Below are positions 5,555 through 10,530 of a stretch of 10,530 nucleotides of DNA, in pieces; within the stretch, counting starts at the first letter, position 1; each line of letters opens with the position of its first letter. This DNA is from Methylophilales bacterium. Its GTDB lineage: Bacteria > Pseudomonadota > Gammaproteobacteria > Burkholderiales > Methylophilaceae. Position numbers and translations under genes: made by a program. Under the pieces are notes generated by a model. That model saw only the letters and a program-made list of their open reading frames with translations, did not search any database and was not told the origin of the DNA. Location of the stretch: positions 1 to 10,530 of the forward strand of contig JABMNG010000163.1 of NCBI GenBank assembly GCA_013205275.1, written 5' to 3'.

Positions 5555-7348
5555 ATGAATCAGATTAGAAATTTTTCAATTATTGCCCACATTGACCATG
5601 GTAAATCTACCTTGGCTGATCGTATTATTCAGTTTTGTGGTGGGTTGGCAGATCGTGAAATGGAAGAACAGGTATTAGATTCTATGGATCTTGAGCGTGA
5701 ACGTGGAATTACGATCAAGGCGCAAACCGTTACCCTTCATTACCAGTCGCTTAACAATGATGAATATATTTTCAATCTAATTGACACCCCAGGCCATGTT
5801 GATTTTACTTACGAGGTTAGTCGTTCCTTGTCCGCGTGCGAAGGCGGCATTCTAGTGGTTGATGCCTCGCAAGGGGTAGAGGCGCAAACGGTTGCGAATT
5901 GTTATACGGCTTTAGACCTCAATGTCGAAGTATTCCCTGTGTTAAATAAGATTGATTTAGCCTCTGCAGAACCTGATCGTGTTAGAAAAGAAATTGAGGA
6001 TGTGATTGGAATTGATGCGACGGACGCCATTTTATGTTCTGCTAAAACGGGTATTGGCATACGGGAAATTTTAGAGGAGGTTGTCAAGAAAATCCCAGCA
6101 CCTAAAGGTGAGCTTAATAAGCCACTAAAAGCCTTAATCATTGATGCCTGGTTCGATAATTATGTCGGCGTCGTCATGTTGGTGCGTGTAGTTGACGGAC
6201 AGCTTAAGCCGAAAGATAAAATACACTTGATGGCGACCAAAGATGAACACCTTTGTGAGCAAGTCGGCGTTTTCACTCCAAAATCACTGATTCGTGAATC
6301 CTTGAGCGCAGGGGAGGTAGGTTTTGTGGTGGCCGGTATTAAGGAATTAGCGAGCGCAAAAGTGGGTGACACTGTGACCCTGGCGAAGGACAAAGCAACC
6401 GAGCCCCTTCCGGGTTTTAAGGAAATAAAACCGCAGGTATTTGCAGGCCTTTACCCAATCGAATCAAATCAATTTGATGGGTTAAGAACGGCATTAGAAA
6501 AATTGCAATTGAATGACTCCTCGTTATCATTTGAGCCGGAAAACTCTACCGCATTGGGCTATGGTTTTCGTTGCGGCTTTTTAGGGTTGCTGCACATGGA
6601 TATTGTGCAAGAACGACTCGAACGTGAATACGAGATGGAGCTCATCACGACGGCACCGACGGTGGTTTATGAGCTGCTATTAAGAAATGGCAAGACGGAG
6701 ATGATTGAGAACCCTTCGCGGCTGCCAGATTTATCGATGATAGAGGAAATAAGAGAGCCTGTGATAAACCTTAATGTCCTTATGCCACATGAGTACGTGG
6801 GGTCTGTTATGACCTTGGTCAATGGAAAGCGAGGCATTCAAAAAAACATGCAGTACATGGGTCGCCAGGTGATGATTAGCTATGAAATTCCTCTGAATGA
6901 GGTCGTGCTGGATTTCTTTGACAGACTGAAGTCGGTGTCACGAGGCTACGCCTCCATGGACTACGAGTTCTTAGAATTTAGGTCGGGCGATCTGGTCAAG
7001 CTCGATATTATGGTTAACGGTGAGCGCGTCGACGCCCTGTCATTAATTGTTCATCGATCCAATAGCTTGTTCCGTGGGCGAGAGCTGGTCACAAAAATGC
7101 GTCAATTGATTCCACGACAAATGTTTGATGTCGCTATTCAGTCTGCGATTGGTGCTAATATCATTGCAAGAGAAACCGTCAAGGCCTTGCGAAAAAATGT
7201 AATTGCCAAATGCTATGGGGGTGACGTGAGTCGAAAAAGAAAATTGCTGGACAAACAAAAAGAGGGCAAGAAAAGAATGAAACAAGTGGGTAATGTGGAA
7301 ATACCTCAAGAAGCATTCCTCGCAATTTTACAGGTAGCCGATAAATGA
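5555..7348 (+). CDS. lepA: Elongation factor 4, LepA
   Basis: Ribosome-associated translational GTPase (EF4); proposed to back-translocate stalled ribosomes or assist 30S biogenesis and initiation. The 597-residue product matches the family size (E. coli 599). GTPase motifs are intact: AHIDHGKST (11-19, P-loop), RERGITI (48-54, switch I), DTPGH (77-81, with catalytic H81), NKID (131-134) and SAKTG (162-166). EF-G-like domains follow, with YGFRCGFLGLLHMDIVQERL shared with EF-G, and then the LepA-specific C-terminal domain. The basic segment RKRKLLDKQKEGKKRMKQVG near the end is the LepA hallmark, followed by the IPQEAFLAIL tail. The ATG at 5555 was chosen because the conserved family N-terminus (..IRNFSIIAHIDHGKST) begins there; an upstream in-frame TTG at 5531 would add eight unrelated residues. 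The Shine-Dalgarno is poor (AAGA, 12 bases away). First gene of the downstream operon; its stop overlaps the lepB start by 4 bases. Confidence 0.97.
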   Translation: MNQIRNFSIIAHIDHGKSTLADRIIQFCGGLADREMEEQVLDSMDLERERGITIKAQTVTLHYQSLNNDEYIFNLIDTPGHVDFTYEVSRSLSACEGGILVVDASQGVEAQTVANCYTALDLNVEVFPVLNKIDLASAEPDRVRKEIEDVIGIDATDAILCSAKTGIGIREILEEVVKKIPAPKGELNKPLKALIIDAWFDNYVGVVMLVRVVDGQLKPKDKIHLMATKDEHLCEQVGVFTPKSLIRESLSAGEVGFVVAGIKELASAKVGDTVTLAKDKATEPLPGFKEIKPQVFAGLYPIESNQFDGLRTALEKLQLNDSSLSFEPENSTALGYGFRCGFLGLLHMDIVQERLEREYEMELITTAPTVVYELLLRNGKTEMIENPSRLPDLSMIEEIREPVINLNVLMPHEYVGSVMTLVNGKRGIQKNMQYMGRQVMISYEIPLNEVVLDFFDRLKSVSRGYASMDYEFLEFRSGDLVKLDIMVNGERVDALSLIVHRSNSLFRGRELVTKMRQLIPRQMFDVAIQSAIGANIIARETVKALRKNVIAKCYGGDVSRKRKLLDKQKEGKKRMKQVGNVEIPQEAFLAILQVADK

Positions 7349-8088
7349 TCTTTGCAGCAACATTAATGGGAGTCACTTTCTTAACCGGACTTATTTGCCT
7401 TTTAGATTTAACCATCCTAAAACCTAGGCGCGGCTTAGGCACAAAAGAAGGGAAGATTGTTGAGTACGCCAAAAGCTTTTTCCCCGTATTGCTGGCCGTT
7501 TTCATCATCCGCTCCTTTGTCATCGAACCCTTCAAAATTCCTTCCGGCTCCATGATGCCCACCCTAATCTCTGGGGACTTTATTGCGGTGAATAAGTTTA
7601 GTTATGGCCTGCGTTTACCCGTTTTTAACAAAACCTTAATCAAGATAGGTGAACCGAAACGAGGCGACGTGATTGTATTTCATTACCCTAAGGACCCTAA
7701 CATCGACTACATTAAGAGGTTGATCGGTTTGCCGGGCGATGAAATTCGTTACGACAATAAACAATTATTTATTAATGGAGAGGCCATCACTCAAGAGTTC
7801 AAGAGCGATTATATTTACCCACTAAGTGCCGACCAGCTGATGCAAGCAAAAGAATACAAGGAATTTCTCATGGGGGCAGAACATACAATGCTAATTCATG
7901 ACATTCCTGACAGGAATTACGAATTTAAGGTGCCTTTGGGCCACTATCTTGCGATGGGAGATAATCGTGATAATTCGTCCGATGGACGTGTTTGGGGATT
8001 TGTGCCAGATGAGTATTTGGTTGGCAAGGCATTTGTTATTTGGTTAAACTTTGGTGTGCCAAGTCGTATTGGAGAATGGATCAAATAA
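7345..8088 (+). CDS. lepB: Signal peptidase I, LepB
   Basis: Membrane-anchored serine protease (Ser/Lys dyad, family S26) that removes signal peptides from exported proteins on the periplasmic face. Two N-terminal membrane helices at about 2-22 and 45-60 flank a basic cytoplasmic loop (KPRRGLGTKEGK). The catalytic box PSGSMMPTL (66-74) supplies nucleophile S69. YIKRLIGLPGDE (122-133) supplies the general-base lysine K124, and box E GDNRDNSSDGR (205-215) is complete. At 247 residues it is shorter than E. coli LepB (324); the usual betaproteobacterial forms are also smaller, so this is not a truncation. It probably processes the signal peptides of RseB and MucD encoded just upstream. The ATGA overlap with lepA indicates coupled translation. 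Confidence 0.96.
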   Translation: MIFAATLMGVTFLTGLICLLDLTILKPRRGLGTKEGKIVEYAKSFFPVLLAVFIIRSFVIEPFKIPSGSMMPTLISGDFIAVNKFSYGLRLPVFNKTLIKIGEPKRGDVIVFHYPKDPNIDYIKRLIGLPGDEIRYDNKQLFINGEAITQEFKSDYIYPLSADQLMQAKEYKEFLMGAEHTMLIHDIPDRNYEFKVPLGHYLAMGDNRDNSSDGRVWGFVPDEYLVGKAFVIWLNFGVPSRIGEWIK

Positions 8089-8093
8089 TAAAA

Positions 8094-8783
8094 ATGAATG
8101 CATCACAACTTCAAACATTCCAAACCCAGCTCAGCTATCAATTTAAAGACAGCACCTTATTGGAGTTGGCATTAACTCACCGAAGCTATAAAGGCAAGAA
8201 TAACGAACGATTAGAGTTTCTGGGGGACAGCATCTTAAACTTTGTAGCCGCAGAATTGTTATTTCAAAAATTTCCTGAGTCAGTCGAGGGGGATTTAAGC
8301 AGATTACGATCTGAGCTGGTTAAGGCTTCAACATTAAGTGAGATCGGCATGGCTCTCAATGTGGGAGACTTTCTAAAGTTAGGTGAGGGTGAGTTAAAGA
8401 GCGCGGGCTGGCGAAGGCCTTCAATTTTAGCTGACACGGTTGAGGCACTCATAGGCGCCATTTTTATGGATGGCGGAATGGAGGCGGCGCAGAGCTTGAT
8501 CCAGAAATGGCTGCACGATCGAGTTGAGAAGATTGACCCTAAAAAAATACTAAAAGATGCCAAGTCCGTTCTTCAGGAATACCTACAAAGCCGAAAATTT
8601 GCATTACCCGAGTACGAGGTGACTTCCGTCAAAGGTGAAGCTCACGAGCAGCATTTCACTATTAAGTGTTTGATCCCCGCTTTAAGTATCGAGGCAGAGG
8701 GGGATGGAGCCAGCAGAAAAATTGCTGAGCAGACAGCAGCAAAAAATGCGTTAATTTCCCTGGGAAAAGAAAACGAATTATGA
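8094..8783 (+). CDS. rnc: Ribonuclease III
   Basis: Double-strand-specific endoribonuclease that cuts the 30S rRNA precursor and structured mRNAs; homodimer, Mg2+-dependent. The 229-residue product (E. coli 226) has the catalytic domain at about 6-145 and a double-stranded-RNA-binding domain at about 155-224 (SVLQEYLQ start, GDGASRKIAEQTAAKNAL end). The signature ERLEFLGDS is at 38-46 and ADTVEALIGA at 113-122. Metal and active-site residues E38, E41, D45, D114 and E117 fall on the same numbers as in E. coli, which supports the start at 8094. Earlier in-frame ATGs at 8040 and 8076 lie inside lepB and would add non-homologous residues. Shine-Dalgarno is weak; it starts 5 bases after lepB and probably depends on coupling. 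E. coli rnc is autoregulated by cleavage of a 5' leader stem; none is obvious here. Confidence 0.97.
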   Translation: MNASQLQTFQTQLSYQFKDSTLLELALTHRSYKGKNNERLEFLGDSILNFVAAELLFQKFPESVEGDLSRLRSELVKASTLSEIGMALNVGDFLKLGEGELKSAGWRRPSILADTVEALIGAIFMDGGMEAAQSLIQKWLHDRVEKIDPKKILKDAKSVLQEYLQSRKFALPEYEVTSVKGEAHEQHFTIKCLIPALSIEAEGDGASRKIAEQTAAKNALISLGKENEL

Positions 8784-9673
8784 ATGAAACTATAAAAGAA
8801 AAGCGCTGCGGGACAATTGCCATCGTCGGACAGCCGAACGTTGGTAAGTCGACACTGTTAAATTATTTTGTTGGGACCAAGCTCAGCATCACCTCAAAGA
8901 AAGCGCAAACGACACGCTATCAACTCTTGGGCATTCATTCGACCGAAGACACCCAATTTATTTTTGTTGACACTCCTGGGTACCAATTGAAGTACCTTAA
9001 TACGATGAATCTCGGTTTAAATAAAACGGTGCTGCAAGCGCTTCGTGACGTTGATCTTGTCTTATTTTTGATTGAGCCAGGCCCGATGAATCAGGTCGAT
9101 GAAAAAATATTAAGTATGATCCCAGAAGACACCCCTGTTGTTCTGGCAATCAATAAGGTTGACTTACTGAAAGATAAATCAAGATTGCTAGGGCTAATTA
9201 AGACTTTTGATGCGCTTGGCAGATTTGAGGCGATTGTTCCTACCAGCGTGAAGAAAGAAAGTAACTTGGTGGAATTGATGCAGTCCTTAAAACCTTTCTT
9301 GCCAATTCAAGATTTTATTTATGAGACAGATGAAATCACAGACAAAAGCGAACGATTCTTAGCCGCCGAAATTATTCGCGAGAAGGTGTTCAGATTGACA
9401 GGGCAAGAGCTGCCTTATTCGGTTGCCATTGAGATTGAAAAATTTGAACAGGAAGGCAGTATGCGAAGAGTTTTTGCGGCCATTATTGTGGACCGTGATT
9501 CGCATAAGCCTATGATTATTGGTAAGAATGGAGACCGGCTTAAAGAAATATCCACCAGCGCAAGACTCGACATGGAGCGATTATTTGGCGGAAAAGTGTG
9601 GCTGGAAACCTGGGTTAAAGTTAAAAGGGGTTGGGCGGATGATCAGCGGGCACTTAAATCTTTAGGTCTATAG
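8780..9673 (+). CDS. era: GTPase Era (30S ribosomal subunit maturation)
   Basis: Essential GTPase that binds the 3' end of 16S rRNA during 30S assembly. The 297-residue product (E. coli 301) carries GQPNVGKS (17-24, P-loop), the switch I region with KAQTTRYQ (41-48), DTPGYQ (64-69) and NKVD (125-128). The C-terminal KH domain at about 200-290 has its RNA-binding GxxG loop at 248-251 (IIGKNGDRLKEI, 246-257). The DTPGYQ context, where Gln follows Tyr, is common in betaproteobacteria in place of DTPGIH. The start overlaps the rnc stop by 4 bases (ATGA), the classical rnc-era linkage, consistent with joint supply of two rRNA-maturation factors. No frameshift or missing motif is visible. Confidence 0.97.
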   Translation: MNETIKEKRCGTIAIVGQPNVGKSTLLNYFVGTKLSITSKKAQTTRYQLLGIHSTEDTQFIFVDTPGYQLKYLNTMNLGLNKTVLQALRDVDLVLFLIEPGPMNQVDEKILSMIPEDTPVVLAINKVDLLKDKSRLLGLIKTFDALGRFEAIVPTSVKKESNLVELMQSLKPFLPIQDFIYETDEITDKSERFLAAEIIREKVFRLTGQELPYSVAIEIEKFEQEGSMRRVFAAIIVDRDSHKPMIIGKNGDRLKEISTSARLDMERLFGGKVWLETWVKVKRGWADDQRALKSLGL

Positions 9674-9679
9674 AGTTTC

Positions 9680-10399
9680 ATGGCGCGCCAATCGACTAAG
9701 CAAGAAAATGAAATTGTCTATGTTTTGCATACCTATCCGTTCAAAGAAACCAGCCTCATTATCGAAATTTTTTCTAAAGTTCATGGACGAATTTCCTTAG
9801 TGGCAAAGGGGGCTCGTCGGCCCCGTTCTTTGGTTCGCGGCATGCTTCAGTCCTTCCAGTCTTTGCAAGCCACCTGGTCAGGCCAGGGAGAAATGAAGAC
9901 ACTTCATTCTATTGAGTGGTGCGATGAACTTATGCAGATTGAGGGAGACGCTTTAATTTGTGGCTTTTATATTAATGAGCTGCTAATGCGCTTGTTACCC
10001 AAAGAAGACCCGCATGAAGTTCTGTTCGACTTTTATCATCAGACGATGCAGCTCCTCTCTAAAAAAGATCGCCTGAGTGTGATATTGCGGCGTTTTGAGT
10101 TAAGATTGTTACAAGAGCTAGGCTATGAATTACCTTTGATTAAGGACGAGAATGGGGAGCCGGTAAGTCCTACGAAAACCTATTATTACGAAGCGGGTTA
10201 CGGACCAACAGACCCCACTAAAACAAAAGAAGGTGTTCCGGTTCTTGGAAAAACCTTAATTGATATGGCGAAAGATGACTATCAGGATGTCAAAACAGAG
10301 CAACAGAGCAAGCAATTAATGCGCTACTTAATTGGGCACTACCTTGGGGATAAACCTTTAAACTCAAAACAACTTTTTTTACATTTAGAGGGCGAGTAG
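9680..10399 (+). CDS. recO: DNA repair protein RecO
   Basis: Recombination mediator of the RecFOR pathway; loads RecA onto SSB-coated single-stranded DNA at gaps. The 239-residue product (E. coli 242) has an N-terminal OB fold (about 10-80) with YVLHTYPFKETSLIIEIFS (14-32), HGRISLVAKGARRPRS (35-50) and LQSFQSL (56-62). The helical domain includes the family signature ICGFYINELLMRLLPKEDPH (93-112) and ELRLLQELGYEL (140-151). Only two cysteines are present (C81, C94), so it belongs to the RecO type without the four-cysteine zinc knuckle found in many Gram-positive homologs. It lies 6 bases after era and 5 before pdxJ, the order usual in proteobacteria (era-recO-pdxJ). The Shine-Dalgarno is modest (AGAG just before TTTCATG). 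Confidence 0.96.
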   Translation: MARQSTKQENEIVYVLHTYPFKETSLIIEIFSKVHGRISLVAKGARRPRSLVRGMLQSFQSLQATWSGQGEMKTLHSIEWCDELMQIEGDALICGFYINELLMRLLPKEDPHEVLFDFYHQTMQLLSKKDRLSVILRRFELRLLQELGYELPLIKDENGEPVSPTKTYYYEAGYGPTDPTKTKEGVPVLGKTLIDMAKDDYQDVKTEQQSKQLMRYLIGHYLGDKPLNSKQLFLHLEGE

Positions 10400-10404
10400 A
10401 CCGA

Positions 10405-10530
10405 ATGAAATTAGGCGTAAACATTGATCATATTGCTACCTTGCGCCAAGCTCGAGGCACTGCGTACCCAAGCGTCATCGAGGCGGCCGTAAAGGCAGAA
10501 AATTCCGGTGCGGATAGCATTACCCTGCAC
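10405..10530 (+). CDS. pdxJ: Pyridoxine 5'-phosphate synthase PdxJ (N-terminal fragment, cut by window edge)
   Basis: Condenses 1-deoxy-D-xylulose 5-phosphate with 3-amino-1-hydroxyacetone phosphate to pyridoxine 5'-phosphate, the last ring-forming step of the DXP-dependent vitamin B6 pathway; cytoplasmic TIM-barrel octamer. Only the first 42 residues lie in the window (the family is about 240). The diagnostic start LGVNIDHIATLRQARGT at 3-19 and the GADSITLH strand at 35-42 (usually GADGITVH) make the call secure. The frame runs open to the last base. GAG at 10394-10396 lies 8 bases before the ATG and can serve as ribosome site. It follows recO by 5 bases and is probably cotranscribed; acpS often comes next in this arrangement but lies beyond the edge. 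Confidence 0.95.
   Translation, partial: MKLGVNIDHIATLRQARGTAYPSVIEAAVKAENSGADSITLH

Noticed and set aside
8040..8093. Earlier ATGs (8040, 8076) for rnc inside lepB
   Set aside because: With the start at 8094 the catalytic residues align number-for-number with E. coli RNase III; the extra residues are only lepB read in another frame.
1..10530. A novel defence, toxin-antitoxin, mobile or CRISPR-like system
   Set aside because: Every long frame belongs to a well-known conserved family in a known gene order; no direct-repeat array, transposase, integrase or unexplained gap is present.

Overview
This window is a compact, fully syntenic chromosomal stretch of a proteobacterium, most likely a betaproteobacterium of the Nitrosomonadales/Methylophilaceae type. 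That placement rests on the order nadB (divergent) - rpoE-rseA-rseB-rseC-mucD - lepA-lepB-rnc-era-recO-pdxJ, the short RseA, the 247-residue LepB and an AT-leaning composition (mid-40s % GC by eye). It is an inference from synteny and protein style, not a database result. There are no mobile elements, CRISPR arrays, tRNAs or rRNAs, no gene-free stretch over 300 bases, and no sign of horizontal transfer.

Layout. Positions 1-1371 on the minus strand carry the first 457 codons of L-aspartate oxidase (nadB), cut by the left edge. A 105-base divergent spacer (1372-1476) holds a good candidate sigma-E promoter facing right and a candidate housekeeping promoter facing left; the two overlap. From 1477 to 5449 on the plus strand lies the envelope-stress regulon core: the ECF sigma factor RpoE, its membrane anti-sigma RseA, the periplasmic co-regulator RseB, the inner-membrane protein RseC and the periplasmic protease MucD/DegQ, with gaps of 19, 2, 3 and 13 bases. 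A perfect 11-bp hairpin (5494-5518) lies between mucD and lepA.

From 5555 to the right edge runs a tight housekeeping operon. lepA (EF4) and lepB (signal peptidase I) share an ATGA stop/start overlap, as do rnc (RNase III) and era (ribosome-assembly GTPase). The lepB-rnc, era-recO and recO-pdxJ gaps are 5-6 bases. pdxJ is cut by the right edge after 42 codons.

Functional logic. The left operon senses misfolded envelope proteins: RseA holds RpoE at the membrane, RseB guards RseA, and release of RpoE would drive its own operon and the protease. The right operon couples translation quality (LepA), protein export (LepB), rRNA processing and 30S maturation (Rnc, Era), recombinational repair (RecO) and pyridoxal-phosphate synthesis (PdxJ). 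I found no undescribed system. The points worth a second look are regulatory or small departures from family norms: the overlapping divergent promoters, the RpoE N-terminal extension, the short RseA periplasmic tail, the reduced RseC cysteine set and the hairpin at the operon boundary.
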